DNA from: UBA9926 sp018645765
GTDB lineage: Bacteria > Pseudomonadota > Gammaproteobacteria > Pseudomonadales > Azotimanducaceae
Reading direction: 5' to 3'
Length of the DNA stretch: 64,000 bases
Assembly (NCBI GenBank): GCA_949372755.1
Contig: CASIBO010000001.1
Coordinates: 248,001 to 312,000, forward strand
The notes under the pieces were generated by a model. It was not told the DNA's origin. It worked only from the letters and a program-made list of their open reading frames with translations, and did no database searches. The first letter of the stretch is position 1. Every line of letters starts with the position of its first letter. The position numbers and the translations under genes are program-made. Below are positions 8,605 to 17,699 of the stretch, one piece after another.

Positions 8605-9609
8605 ATGCAATCCCTGCCCGAACTCACATGTGATGCCTTCAACCAGAATATCAGTCATCACATTAAGACGGCCGCGCCCCTTGTCGTTCGCGGCCTGGTT
8701 GATCATTGGCCCGCAGTGCTGCTGGCAAAGACAAGCCAGAAGGATTATGTGGACCTCATAGCGCGCCAGGCTACCAGCAAACCGCTGACCGCCTTTTCGA
8801 TTTCGGCCGAACACGAGGGCCGGATATTTTATAACGATCGATTTGATGGGTTTAATTTTTCGCGCGTGCAACTGACCCTGCAAGCGGCTTTGGCGCAATT
8901 TGACGCGCTGGCACACCAAACGCGCTCTGATACCCTCTATATTGGCTCGACCAATGTTGACCACTGGCTGCCCGAATTCGGCAGAGACAATGTTCTCAAT
9001 ATTGACCTACCCAATCCCATGGTTAGCCTTTGGATGAGCAATCACAGTGTCGTTGCGCCCCATTTTGACTTTCCCAACAATCTTGCCTGCGTGGTCTCGG
9101 GCACCCGGGAGTTCACCCTCTTTCCGCCTGATCAGCTATCGAACTTATATGTTGGGCCATTAGATCTCACGCCAGCCGGTCAACCGATCAGTTTGGTCAA
9201 TCTTAGCCGCCCGGACCTAAAACGATTCCCACGGTTCGAAATTGCCGAAGCGCAGGGTTTTAACGCACGACTCGGACCCGGAGACGCTATCTTGATTCCC
9301 AGCATGTGGTGGCATCAAGTCGAAGCCATTGGCGATCTCAACACGCTCATCAATTATTGGTTTCGGGATCCTGCCGGTGCGGAGCATCACGGCCCACCGC
9401 TCGCCGCATTGCAACACGCGATGCTCGCTTTCAAAGATCTCGAACCCCACCAAAAAAAGACTTGGCAGGCCTTACTCGATTACTATGTTTTCAATCAGGA
9501 CCCAGCGCAATTTGATCACATTCCAAGAGCCGCCAGAGGCATTCTGAATCCGATCGATCAGAGCCTTGGTCAAACAATTCGATCGACCATCCGACGACTT
9601 CTACGGTGA
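8605..9609 (+). CDS. Cupin-8 / JmjC-like putative Fe(II) 2-oxoglutarate oxygenase
   Basis: The 334-aa protein has the cupin-8 (JmjC-like) layout. The N-terminal phrase PLVVRGLVDHWPAV is typical of the family. An HxD metal pair appears in APHFDFPNNLACVVSGTREF, and a distal metal His lies in ILIPSMWWHQVEAIG. The family contains protein and peptide hydroxylases; some members have lost activity, but the metal triad here looks intact. It follows the SapC-like gene by 4 bp and its stop (9609) lies 10 bp before the second halogenase. Its persistent pairing with halogenases suggests that both modify the same peptide, protein or small aromatic target; that is inference. Confidence 0.87.
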   Translation: MQSLPELTCDAFNQNISHHIKTAAPLVVRGLVDHWPAVLLAKTSQKDYVDLIARQATSKPLTAFSISAEHEGRIFYNDRFDGFNFSRVQLTLQAALAQFDALAHQTRSDTLYIGSTNVDHWLPEFGRDNVLNIDLPNPMVSLWMSNHSVVAPHFDFPNNLACVVSGTREFTLFPPDQLSNLYVGPLDLTPAGQPISLVNLSRPDLKRFPRFEIAEAQGFNARLGPGDAILIPSMWWHQVEAIGDLNTLINYWFRDPAGAEHHGPPLAALQHAMLAFKDLEPHQKKTWQALLDYYVFNQDPAQFDHIPRAARGILNPIDQSLGQTIRSTIRRLLR

Positions 9610-9619
9610 CGAGAAAGCC

Positions 9620-11104
9620 ATGACAAACCCGAACCCCCAATCCAATGTCGTCATCGTCGGCGGCGGCACCGCCGGCTGGATGGCCGCTGCAGCCCTTTCA
9701 AAGCTGTTGGGCAAGACCCTCAACGTTCGCCTTGTTGAATCCGAAGAGATCGGCACCGTCGGCGTTGGTGAAGCCACGATCCCGACCCTCATGACCTTGC
9801 ACCGATTGTTGAAGATCGATGAAGCTGCCTTTTTAAAAGCGACTCAGGGCACCATCAAGCTCGGCATTCAATTTGAAAATTGGCAAAAAGAGGGCCACCA
9901 ATACTTCCACTCCTTTGGCTATACGGGTGAAGGTTGTTGGGCGGCCGGCTTTCAGCATTTTTGGCTCAAAGGGCAACAGTTGGGCTTTGGCGATCCAGAT
10001 TACGGCCAGTATGCCCCTGAACTCGTCGCGGCACAGGCGGAAAAATTTGGGTTTCTAAAACCGGCAGCCCTTAACTATGCTTATCACATGGATGCATCGG
10101 GTTACGCACGGTTTCTTCGTGAAATCGCTGAAGCCAATGGTGCAAGCCGTATTGAAGGCAGAATCGTTGACGTCTTACAACAAGACAACGGGGACATTGC
10201 ATCCGTCGTACTTGCTAATGGCGATACGATCTCGGGCGATCTCTTTATTGATTGCAGCGGCTTTTATGGTTTGCTCATCGACAAGACGCTCGGTGTGGGC
10301 TTTGACGATTACGGCGATTGGCTCCCCTGCGACCGGGCCATCGCCGTTCAGACGCAAAGTACCCGGCCCCCCAGGCCCTATACGCGTTCGATCGCGCATT
10401 CGGCTGGCTGGCAGTGGCAGATCCCACTCCAACACCGAGTTGGCAATGGCCTCGTGTTCAGCAGCCAACACTACTCAGAGGACGAAGCCCTTCACAGGTT
10501 GCGTCAGAATATAACGGGTGAAGAACGCACCGATCCAAGACTGATCAAATTTCAGACGGGCCAAAGACAAGCGCATTGGGTTAAGAATTGCGTCGCAATC
10601 GGATTATCCGCAAGCTTTATTGAGCCACTGGAATCCACCAGCATTCACCTCATAATGCGCGCCATTATAAGGTTGATGCAGATGTACCCCCATCAGCAAA
10701 CGAGCGCATCGGATATCCAAGAGTTCAACAACCAGATGCGGGCAGAAGTTGAGTTCGTGAGAGACTTCATTATCTTGCACTACCATCGCAATGATCGAAC
10801 CCGTGATCCTTTCTGGCGTGATATGGCCAACCTGCGAATTCCAGACACACTGCGTCATCGCTTAGATCTGTTTCAAGAAACTGGGCGCGTTTTCCAAGCC
10901 CAAGGCGATGTATTTGGCGAGAACAGTTGGACGCAAGTCATGCTCGGTCAAGGATTGCGGCCCAAGCGTTATCATCACATTGTCGACATGATGCCGGACG
11001 CTGAACTGAAAGCGTTTTTAAACACCCAGCGAAGCCGGGTTGAGGCGATGGTCAAAGTGCTGCCGAGCCATCAAGACTTTTTATCCGCTTACTTATCGCC
11101 TTAA
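9620..11104 (+). CDS. Flavin-dependent (tryptophan-type) halogenase, second copy
   Basis: The start at 9620 is chosen because it follows a GAGAAA Shine-Dalgarno and gives the usual short N-terminus before the FAD fold; the frame is open from 9566 inside the cupin gene. The product is 494 aa with VVIVGGGTAGWMAAAAL, TVGVGEATIPTL, a conserved Lys in GTIKLGIQF, and the canonical WxWxIP motif (GWQWQIPLQ). It is a paralogue of the first halogenase at the same position relative to the fold, but differs in the motif and substrate-side loops, so the two probably have different substrates or one is specialised. It ends the cassette and is followed by a bidirectional terminator. Confidence 0.92.
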   Translation: MTNPNPQSNVVIVGGGTAGWMAAAALSKLLGKTLNVRLVESEEIGTVGVGEATIPTLMTLHRLLKIDEAAFLKATQGTIKLGIQFENWQKEGHQYFHSFGYTGEGCWAAGFQHFWLKGQQLGFGDPDYGQYAPELVAAQAEKFGFLKPAALNYAYHMDASGYARFLREIAEANGASRIEGRIVDVLQQDNGDIASVVLANGDTISGDLFIDCSGFYGLLIDKTLGVGFDDYGDWLPCDRAIAVQTQSTRPPRPYTRSIAHSAGWQWQIPLQHRVGNGLVFSSQHYSEDEALHRLRQNITGEERTDPRLIKFQTGQRQAHWVKNCVAIGLSASFIEPLESTSIHLIMRAIIRLMQMYPHQQTSASDIQEFNNQMRAEVEFVRDFIILHYHRNDRTRDPFWRDMANLRIPDTLRHRLDLFQETGRVFQAQGDVFGENSWTQVMLGQGLRPKRYHHIVDMMPDAELKAFLNTQRSRVEAMVKVLPSHQDFLSAYLSP

Positions 11105-11227
11105 CCTAAATCAAGGGCTAGCCCGCTTGGTCACCTTGCCCCCTTGCACACCCTAAGCTTGCGCACCTTGCCCGCTGGGCATCTCACGGGCTCTTAACCG
11201 CTTCTGCATAAACACTAAACTACAGGC

Positions 11228-11260
11228 AATAAAAAAGCGGCTTAAAGCCGCTTTTTTATT
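11228..11260. terminator. Bidirectional terminator between convergent genes
   Basis: A 14-bp perfect inverted repeat (AATAAAAAAGCGGC, 11228-11241, and its complement 11247-11260) surrounds a 5-nt loop. A-rich and T-rich flanks give a U tract in either direction. It sits between the plus-strand halogenase (ends 11104) and the minus-strand lipoprotein gene (ends 11274), so it can end both transcripts. Confidence 0.92.
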
Positions 11261-11273
11261 GACCTATTAGGCC

Positions 11274-13739
11274 CTACTTCACTAAATCAAAGGTCCAAAA
11301 TACACCGCTACCTGACTCAATATAAACCGTAATAGCGGAACCATCACTCGGTAAGGCCTCAACCACATAGGTCAGCTCATCCGGGATCGCGGCGCCATTG
11401 TTGATCTCGCCAGTGTTGACTGCTTTGGGAATTCCAACGTGCGCGCCCTTACCACTGATGGTCAAAGTGCCTGCATCTGCATTATAGACATAAGTCGCAT
11501 CGACACTGCCATCATGCGGCGCGACCGGCGCACCACACGCGTCAGCATCAACACCTTGCCATGTTTCGAGGAAGGTCGAGCCACCCTGGACATTGGCGAA
11601 AGTGCCATCCGCGCCAAAGAAAAAGACGTCATCCATTAAGCAACCACGCGCCGCTACCACGTCGGCATCCGGACTAAACCAACCGCCGTCAAGCGCCGCA
11701 GGTCCTACTCTAAAGGAGCCCTCACCGGCTAGTTTCCAACTCCCTACGATCGGGGCGTCGCTGACTTTCACTAGATCAAATGTCCAGAACACACCGGCTC
11801 CAGATTCGATATAAACGGTCATGGCAGACCCATCGCCCGTCAAGGTATCGACCGTATAGACTAGCGAGTCCGGAATCGGTGCACCATTATTGATTTCACC
11901 CGTATTCACGGCTTTCGGTATACCGACATGCGCGCCTTTGCCGTCGATGGTCAAGGTACCCGCCGCCGCATCATAGGCGTAGGTTGCCGCGACGCTGCCG
12001 TCATGCGGCGTAACCGGTGCGCCGCAAGCATCTACATCAACACCTTGCCAAGTTTCGAGGAACGTAGAGCCTCCCTGAACATTGGCGAAAGTGCCATCGG
12101 CGCCAAAGAAAAAGACATCATCCATTAAACAACCACGCGCTGCTATCACGTCCGCATCCGGGTTAAACCAACCGCCATCGAGCGCCGCAGGTCCCACTCT
12201 AAAAGAGCCTTCTCCCGCTAATTTCCAACTACCAACGATGGGCGAATCGCTGACTTTAACAAAATCGAAGGTCCAAAATACGCCTGCGCCCGATTCGATA
12301 TAAACCGTCATGGAAGCACCATTGGCGCCAAGGACTTCAACGGTGTACACAAGCCGGTCTGGAATCGCAGCGCCGTTATTGACCTCACCTGTATTAACGG
12401 CCTTTGGCAGGCCAAGATGCGCACCCCTGCCCTCTATGGTTAGGGTACCAGCAGCTTCATCCAACGCGTAAAAACCCTTAGCGCTGCCATCGTGCGGTGC
12501 AACCGGCACGCCACAGGCCTCATCAGCGCCCCCATTCTGCCAGCCTTCTAGAAAAGTCGAGCCGCCTTGAAGATTTGAGAAAGAGCCGTCTTCACCGAAA
12601 TAAAACACATCATCCATCAGGCAATCGCGGGCTGCGATAATCGCCGCATCCGGGTTAAACCAGCCGCCATCGAGTGGCGCCGGACCAACCCTAAAGGAGC
12701 CCTCACCTGCAAGCTTCCAACTTCCTACAATCGGCGGTCTAGATTGTGCTTTTCTAAATTCAAAAGTCCAAAACACGCCAGCACCCGCTTCGATCACAAC
12801 AACCAAATCGGTGCCACTTGCCGAAAGCGTTTCAACGGAATACGTTACGGACTCTGGTACCCCAACGCTCGGAAGTTCCCCGTCGTTGACGACCTTGGCT
12901 AACCCTAAATGCGCTCCCGATCCCTGAATTGTTAACGTGCCTGCGACATCATCGTAATCCCAAAATGCGGTTGATGAGCCATCGTGTGGCGAAACAGGCA
13001 GACCGCAAGTGCCGTCGTCACCCCCTCCCTGCCAACTTTCCAACCACGTGTCGTCCTGAAGAATATTTTCAAAAGAGCCGTCCGCATTGAATCTAAACAC
13101 ATCATCGAACTGGCAAGCTCGCGTCACGACATCGGATGCACTCACACTGTACCATCCGCCGTCTAACGGAGAAGGGCCCACTCTAAAGGATCCTGCGCCG
13201 GCCAATCGCCAATCACCAACCAAAGGATTGTCATTTGGATCGGCACATCCGTCGACGCAGTATTCTACGGCACTGCCATCTGTTGATTCAGATACAGACT
13301 GACCCGTTTCACCACTCACATCTTGGTAATTGATCTCAAAAGAGACGACGCCATCCACATCAGCATCATTCATTTCCCGCTTTGCAGACCAATTTTGAAT
13401 ACTGCCTTGAACGGTCGCGGCTTGGCCATTAATCAGGACCACTGGCGTCAAAAGCCCTTCGCTCGCGGTAAAACTTAATGAGACGCTTTGCCCCAGCTTA
13501 GCAATCCCGGTCTTGGATCCGACCTTCTCTTTTGCCTGCTTGATGGAAACCGCCGTTAGAGTTGGCGCAACACCATCCAAACCCGGATCAGGAAGATCGT
13601 TTTTGGTAATCTGGCTTGAACTCCCTCCACAGGCTGACAGCAACAGAACGCCGGCCAGCGCGAGCGCTGAGGCAACACCATTTTTCTTGCCTAAGTGAGC
13701 AACCCGACCCCACGAATTGACTTTAGTTTCCTGTTGCAT
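11274..13739 (-). CDS. Surface lipoprotein with four ~160-aa tandem repeats
   Basis: The 821-aa protein starts with a lipoprotein signal (hydrophobic segment ALALAGVLLLSAC, lipobox LSAC, Cys37). Residues ~57-150 look like an Ig-like fold. Four tandem repeats follow at about 173-330, 337-495, 501-658 and 664-821. Each opens with a phrase like GSWKLAGEGSFRVGP, continues through LDGGWF, a C-LMDDVF motif, SPHDGS and GAHLGLPKAVNTGE, and ends GVFWTFDLVK. Repeats 3 and 4 are almost identical at DNA level with a period of 489 bp. The module is seen in lipoproteins beside laminarinase genes in marine bacteria, and a GH16 gene is immediately upstream. Binding of beta-glucan at the cell surface is the likely role, by context only. 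Confidence 0.85.
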   Translation of the reverse strand: MQQETKVNSWGRVAHLGKKNGVASALALAGVLLLSACGGSSSQITKNDLPDPGLDGVAPTLTAVSIKQAKEKVGSKTGIAKLGQSVSLSFTASEGLLTPVVLINGQAATVQGSIQNWSAKREMNDADVDGVVSFEINYQDVSGETGQSVSESTDGSAVEYCVDGCADPNDNPLVGDWRLAGAGSFRVGPSPLDGGWYSVSASDVVTRACQFDDVFRFNADGSFENILQDDTWLESWQGGGDDGTCGLPVSPHDGSSTAFWDYDDVAGTLTIQGSGAHLGLAKVVNDGELPSVGVPESVTYSVETLSASGTDLVVVIEAGAGVFWTFEFRKAQSRPPIVGSWKLAGEGSFRVGPAPLDGGWFNPDAAIIAARDCLMDDVFYFGEDGSFSNLQGGSTFLEGWQNGGADEACGVPVAPHDGSAKGFYALDEAAGTLTIEGRGAHLGLPKAVNTGEVNNGAAIPDRLVYTVEVLGANGASMTVYIESGAGVFWTFDFVKVSDSPIVGSWKLAGEGSFRVGPAALDGGWFNPDADVIAARGCLMDDVFFFGADGTFANVQGGSTFLETWQGVDVDACGAPVTPHDGSVAATYAYDAAAGTLTIDGKGAHVGIPKAVNTGEINNGAPIPDSLVYTVDTLTGDGSAMTVYIESGAGVFWTFDLVKVSDAPIVGSWKLAGEGSFRVGPAALDGGWFSPDADVVAARGCLMDDVFFFGADGTFANVQGGSTFLETWQGVDADACGAPVAPHDGSVDATYVYNADAGTLTISGKGAHVGIPKAVNTGEINNGAAIPDELTYVVEALPSDGSAITVYIESGSGVFWTFDLVK
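11280..12730 (-). repeat. Three near-identical 489-492 bp intragenic repeats
   Basis: The coding DNA for lipoprotein repeats 2-4 is a direct tandem duplication with a period of 489-492 bp. The units ending near 11280, 11769 and 12258 share long identical runs, for example the stretch encoding GGSTFLE-W and MDDVFFFG. The most similar pair is the C-terminal two. The first repeat (about 12770-13225) is clearly diverged. This points to recent unit duplication, and copy number may vary among strains. Confidence 0.8.
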
Positions 13740-14060
13740 GTCTTCCCCTAGCTAAGTTGTATACGATCGCCCAGATCGTTCCATAGATTTTTAACCCTCA
13801 CATTCTCTGCGCGGCACAGGACCACCTCCAGCCTAAAACGGTGAATAGGGAGATATATGCGGTGAGACGGAAAGGCTAGCTCGGAAATGCCAGAATCGCC
13901 CCTAAGACCCCGAAAACAGCGCGCCTGCACCGAAAAACCCTGAGCGCCCCTCGCCTCGGCCCCGCCTTTTTCGGGACCGATGCCTTAATCTAAGCCGGCG
14001 CTATTCACCTGCCCGGGGGGCATCGGTAAAGCTGGCAATTTGCGCCCAGTCAAACCGAGC
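13740..14060. other. Spacer between the GH16 and lipoprotein genes
   Basis: No gene is supported here. The stretch separates two minus-strand genes, so it should contain the lipoprotein promoter if the lipoprotein is not read through from gap and GH16. I found no strong hairpin followed by a T tract and no copy of the HexR palindrome. Confidence 0.4.
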
Positions 14061-15473
14061 TCATTCGGAATCCGGGGGCATTGCAGCGTCCGGCTCAAGT
14101 GCGTACACCCGCACATAATCCACTTCCATTCGAGCAGGCAACGCGCGATTGTCGATTGGCCCACCAGCTCGCCCCCAGTTGCCACCCATAGCCAGGTTTA
14201 AAATCAAATGAAAGGGCTCAGAAAAAGGCCACGCCGCCCAATCCTGCGATTCGCGGACATAACTAAAGTAGGGGATATCATCGACCAACCAGGTGATTTG
14301 ATCCACTGTCCAGATCAGCTGATAGCGGTGAAATTGATCGAAATCAGGCAAAACAATACTGCCTTTGTGTTGATTCCAGTTTGCCCAATAATAGGCTTTG
14401 GTATGGACTGTGCCGTGTACGACACCCGGATCAAACCCGACATGTTCCATGATGTCGATTTCGCCGCTATTGGGCCAAGCATCGCAGTCAGCATTGCCCT
14501 GCCATTCCGGCACCGAGGCATCACAGGTCGTGGCAAACTTAAAAGGATTAGACGGCAGCATCCAAATCGCGGGCCAAGTGCCCTGACCTCGGGGCAACTT
14601 AGCCCGTACCTCAATCTGCCCATACTGCAGATCCAGTAAGCCTTTGGTATGAACCCGTGCGGCGGTGTAGTTCGCGCCCTGGTAGGCCTCCTGATGCGCC
14701 TCAAGAATCAAAACACCCGATTCAACTCGGACATTTTTGGCGCGTCCGGTATAGGCCTGATCTTCATCATTGACTTTCCGAGCAGGCCAAATATCGATTA
14801 CCCAGCGGTCTGAACGCGGTGCCTGATGGCCATCTTTGGGGGCGTCGTCAAACTCATCCGACCAAATAAGCCGGCCTGCCGTGTCGGGCAAGGGAACCCT
14901 TTGAAATGCCTCGATCGCACTGAGAATCGGCGCACCCTCCACCGCTTTGAGCTCAACCTCAAGCTGACCATCACTGACAGCAATATGATCGACAGTTCGG
15001 GATAATGCGGCCTGATGATGCCCATCTCGATTTGCGCGCACATCGAGCTGCTGAAAGATCGGCTGACCTTGAATCCGCACATCAAATACGCGCGACCCAA
15101 CAGCTTGATCAAAGGGCTCAGCGAAGTGCAACGTGACCGCATAGTCGCCGTCTGGCACTTCAAAGTCATAGGTTTGCTCGCCAAGCCGGTAGGATTGATA
15201 GAGCGGGATGTGCTGAGTGCCCTTGATGGACGCCATGTTTGCGCACGCGCTGTCTGGCTGCTCGACAGCGCAATCATCACCGCTAAAATGCCGCCCATCG
15301 CTGGCAACATAGGCTTTGCCGCCAACGTTCAGCGAGACGACCCCTTGCAGGGCCGAGGGCGGGGGCCGGGATCCGTCAACCGCAGCCATCGCTGCGCCGG
15401 AGAAACCGAGCAACGTGACCACTTGGGCGTACCATCCCACAAGGCCTGCTATAACCCATTGCTTTGAACCCAT
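14061..15473 (-). CDS. Secreted malectin-GH16 endo-beta-glucanase (laminarinase-like)
   Basis: The 470-aa protein begins with a signal peptide (cleavage near AMA-AV, residue 30). A malectin-like carbohydrate-binding domain covers about 45-190 (VSLNVGG, YDFEVPDGDYAVTLHFAEP, FDVRIQGQ). A GH16 catalytic domain covers 200-460. The catalytic signature GEIDIMEHVG places the nucleophile at E338, the assisting Asp at D340 and the acid/base at E343. WPAIWMLP and the tail MGGNWGRAGGPID match laminarinase-type GH16 enzymes, which cleave internal beta-1,3 bonds of glucans such as laminarin. The gene starts 44 bp after gap on the same strand, which suggests shared transcription. The exact linkage specificity (beta-1,3 versus mixed beta-1,3/1,4) cannot be read from sequence alone. 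Confidence 0.93.
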   Translation of the reverse strand: MGSKQWVIAGLVGWYAQVVTLLGFSGAAMAAVDGSRPPPSALQGVVSLNVGGKAYVASDGRHFSGDDCAVEQPDSACANMASIKGTQHIPLYQSYRLGEQTYDFEVPDGDYAVTLHFAEPFDQAVGSRVFDVRIQGQPIFQQLDVRANRDGHHQAALSRTVDHIAVSDGQLEVELKAVEGAPILSAIEAFQRVPLPDTAGRLIWSDEFDDAPKDGHQAPRSDRWVIDIWPARKVNDEDQAYTGRAKNVRVESGVLILEAHQEAYQGANYTAARVHTKGLLDLQYGQIEVRAKLPRGQGTWPAIWMLPSNPFKFATTCDASVPEWQGNADCDAWPNSGEIDIMEHVGFDPGVVHGTVHTKAYYWANWNQHKGSIVLPDFDQFHRYQLIWTVDQITWLVDDIPYFSYVRESQDWAAWPFSEPFHLILNLAMGGNWGRAGGPIDNRALPARMEVDYVRVYALEPDAAMPPDSE

Positions 15474-15517
15474 TGATTCGGTTTCCTGTTCTTAAATTGT
15501 GTATTGCGCCCTCAGGA

Positions 15518-16546
15518 TCAGGCTGCAACCACGAGGCGTTCTGCCTGCCCCATCACCAGCGCTTGATCAAGCATACGATTCGAAAAGCCCCACTCGTTAT
15601 CATACCAAGCGAGCACCTTGACCAATCGCCCCATCACGCGGGTATGATTGCCATCAAAGTTGCACGAAAATGGTGAATGGTTGAAGTCGACCGAAACCAA
15701 GGGTTGATCGTTGTACGCCAAAACCCCTTTTTGATCATTCTCTGCGGCTTGTCGCATCAGATCGTTAACCTCCGGCGCCGTTACCGCCCGCCGAGCCGTA
15801 AAGGTTAAGTCAACAAGCGACACATTCAACGTTGGCACTCTTACCGCCAGCCCATCCAACCGACCCACCAATTGCGGCAAGACTTCCCCAATGGCAACCG
15901 CGGCCCCTGTTTTGGTTGGAATCATGGATTGCGCCGCAGCTCGGGCTCGATACAAATCATCATGCAGCGCATCGTTCAAACGCTGATCCGAGGTATAGGC
16001 ATGGATCGTCGTCATTAACCCGCTCTCAATGCCAAATGCTGCGTCAAGCGTTTGACACAGAGGCGCGAGACAATTGGTTGTACACGACGCATTGGAGATT
16101 AACCGGTGCTCGGGTTTGAGCATCTGCTCATTCACACCATAAACCAGCGTCGCGTCCAGATCCTTGCCTGGCGCCGAGACCAGTACCCGACCCGCGCCGG
16201 CCTGGAGATGCTGCTCAGCTTGAGCGCGGGACAATAAGGCGCCACTACATTCGAGCACCACATCAACCGCAAGGGCGCGCCACGGCAGCATCGTCGGGTC
16301 TGCAATCGACAACAACTGGATTTGATCCTCATTGATACAGAGCTTATCCCCTTGGAGAACAACCTGGCGGTCAAACCGCCCGTGGGTCGAGTCAAACTGT
16401 GTCAAGTGCGCCATCGCCTCAAAGCTGGCCAAATCGTTAATGGCAACAATCTCAATACTGCTTTCATAGCGGGGATTTTCGTACAGCGCTCGAACAATAT
16501 TGCGGCCAATTCGGCCATAACCATTAATCGCGATTCTTAATATCAT
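15518..16546 (-). CDS. gap: Glyceraldehyde-3-phosphate dehydrogenase
   Basis: This 342-aa enzyme has the NAD-binding INGYGRIGRN at its N-terminus and the catalytic SNASCTTNCLAP with Cys155, followed by TIHAYTSDQ and PTKTGAA. These last motifs separate it from erythrose-4-phosphate dehydrogenase, which it also resembles (VVYGVN, PLVSVDFNH, NEWGFSNRMLD). It is closest in style to the Pseudomonas GapA that is linked to hexR and the Entner-Doudoroff genes. It acts in lower glycolysis, converting the glyceraldehyde 3-phosphate released by Eda. The ATG at 16546 has AGGAG 7 nt upstream. It is divergent from hexR, and HexR-like palindromes lie in between. Confidence 0.94.
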   Translation of the reverse strand: MILRIAINGYGRIGRNIVRALYENPRYESSIEIVAINDLASFEAMAHLTQFDSTHGRFDRQVVLQGDKLCINEDQIQLLSIADPTMLPWRALAVDVVLECSGALLSRAQAEQHLQAGAGRVLVSAPGKDLDATLVYGVNEQMLKPEHRLISNASCTTNCLAPLCQTLDAAFGIESGLMTTIHAYTSDQRLNDALHDDLYRARAAAQSMIPTKTGAAVAIGEVLPQLVGRLDGLAVRVPTLNVSLVDLTFTARRAVTAPEVNDLMRQAAENDQKGVLAYNDQPLVSVDFNHSPFSCNFDGNHTRVMGRLVKVLAWYDNEWGFSNRMLDQALVMGQAERLVVAA

Positions 16547-16640
16547 TGACTGACTCCTAAAACTGACTGCCTAACCTTCGACGTCGAGGACTCTTATCGA
16601 CCGCCACCTCGTAACCCGTTGCAATGTCATACGATAAATA

Positions 16641-16655
16641 TGTAATAAAAATACA
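16641..16655. promoter_or_regulatory. HexR-like operator 1, gap/hexR intergenic region
   Basis: TGTAATAAAAATACA resembles the HexR palindrome (TGTAAT, AT-rich centre, ATTACA) with mismatches in the right arm. It lies 95 bp upstream of the gap start codon and about 175 bp from hexR. The same core (TGTAATAAAACTACA) occurs upstream of edd at 23800, which supports common control. Confidence 0.65.
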
Positions 16656-16693
16656 TTTTAAAGGAATTATTACAAATATTTAGTGAAAATTAC

Positions 16694-16706
16694 CTAATTT
16701 AATTAC
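16694..16706. promoter_or_regulatory. HexR-like operator 2, gap/hexR intergenic region
   Basis: CTAATTTAATTAC differs by one base from the perfect palindrome GTAATTTAATTAC found upstream of edd at 23851. A further half site (AATTATTACA, 16665-16674) lies between the two boxes. The arrangement would allow HexR to repress gap and to autoregulate hexR. Confidence 0.6.
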
Positions 16707-16829
16707 ATAAATGCGATTTAAGGACGATTAACACCGCTCAGTGGGCATTAATTGGCTTATTATGTTGTCGGGTTACATAATTTGATTTGTTGACTCGAGC
16801 CCCACACCTTGACTATTTTGAGCCCAGCC

Positions 16830-17699
16830 ATGACAACACCCCAAAACCTGCTATCCCATCTGGCCCAACCCACACAAGCCTTCAGCAAGGCCGAGCAAAA
16901 GGTTGCCAATGCGATTCTTGCCAATCCAGAGTTGACGACCCGATCATCGATTGCGCGCTTGGCGCAGTCCGCCGCGGTAAGCGAGCCCACCGTCAATCGG
17001 TTTTGTAAACGCCTCGGCGCTACCGGGTTTCCAGATTTCAAATTAAAGCTCGCGTTGTCCTTGGCATCCGGCGCACGGTTCATCAACAGCGCTGTTGCCG
17101 AAGACGATACCGCCCCAACGTTCACCCCTAAAATTTTCAACGCCAGCATCCATGCCCTTGAAAAAATCCGAGATAGCATCGACCCGAAACTCATCCATCA
17201 CGTGATTGACGAAGTCGTGGCCTCGAAGCGCATTTATTGTTTTGGTCAAGGCAATTCAGGACCCGTAGCCCAAGACGCTGAGTTCAAGTTTTTCAGATTC
17301 AACACCCCTGTCTCAGCACATCAAGACCCGCTAATGCAACGCATGCTGGCTGCCGCTTCAAAACCGGGCGATTTATTCGTCATCATCTCCTACACCGGGC
17401 GCACCATTGGGCTTGTTGAAACAGCGCGCCTTGCGCGCGACTCGCTTGCCACCGTCATCAGCATCACAGCACCCACGTCGCCCCTAGCCCGTGCAAGCGA
17501 CCTTGCGATCACGCTCGATGTCGGCGAGGACACCGATGAATACCTACCCATGACATCCCGACTGGCGCAGTTAACGCTTTTGGATGTCATTGCAACCGGC
17601 GTCACGCTAAGACAGGGCCAGGCCCACCTGCCGCACTTAGCGCGCATTAAGGCAAGCTTAGCCTCGACGCGATTCGACAGCGTAAAGCAAGATATCTGA
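16830..17699 (+). CDS. hexR: HexR-type transcriptional regulator (RpiR family)
   Basis: The 289-aa protein has an N-terminal RpiR helix-turn-helix (KAEQKVANAILANPE, then AAVSEPTVNRFCKRLGATGF) and a C-terminal SIS sugar-phosphate-binding domain (about 130-260; CFGQGNSGPVAQDAEFKF, VIISYTGRTIGLVETA). HexR represses Entner-Doudoroff and central carbon genes and is released by 2-keto-3-deoxy-6-phosphogluconate, the product of Edd. The location beside gap and near edd-glk-eda-zwf-pgl fits. ATG at 16830 is preferred over the upstream TTG at 16809 because it gives the usual short lead into the HTH domain. Palindromes in the divergent promoter suggest autoregulation. Confidence 0.93.
   Translation: MTTPQNLLSHLAQPTQAFSKAEQKVANAILANPELTTRSSIARLAQSAAVSEPTVNRFCKRLGATGFPDFKLKLALSLASGARFINSAVAEDDTAPTFTPKIFNASIHALEKIRDSIDPKLIHHVIDEVVASKRIYCFGQGNSGPVAQDAEFKFFRFNTPVSAHQDPLMQRMLAAASKPGDLFVIISYTGRTIGLVETARLARDSLATVISITAPTSPLARASDLAITLDVGEDTDEYLPMTSRLAQLTLLDVIATGVTLRQGQAHLPHLARIKASLASTRFDSVKQDI

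Noticed and set aside
15518..16546. Erythrose-4-phosphate dehydrogenase (epd) rather than gap
   Set aside because: CTTNCLAP, IHAYTSDQ and PTKTGAA match GAPDH, and linkage to hexR and edd supports a catabolic GAPDH.
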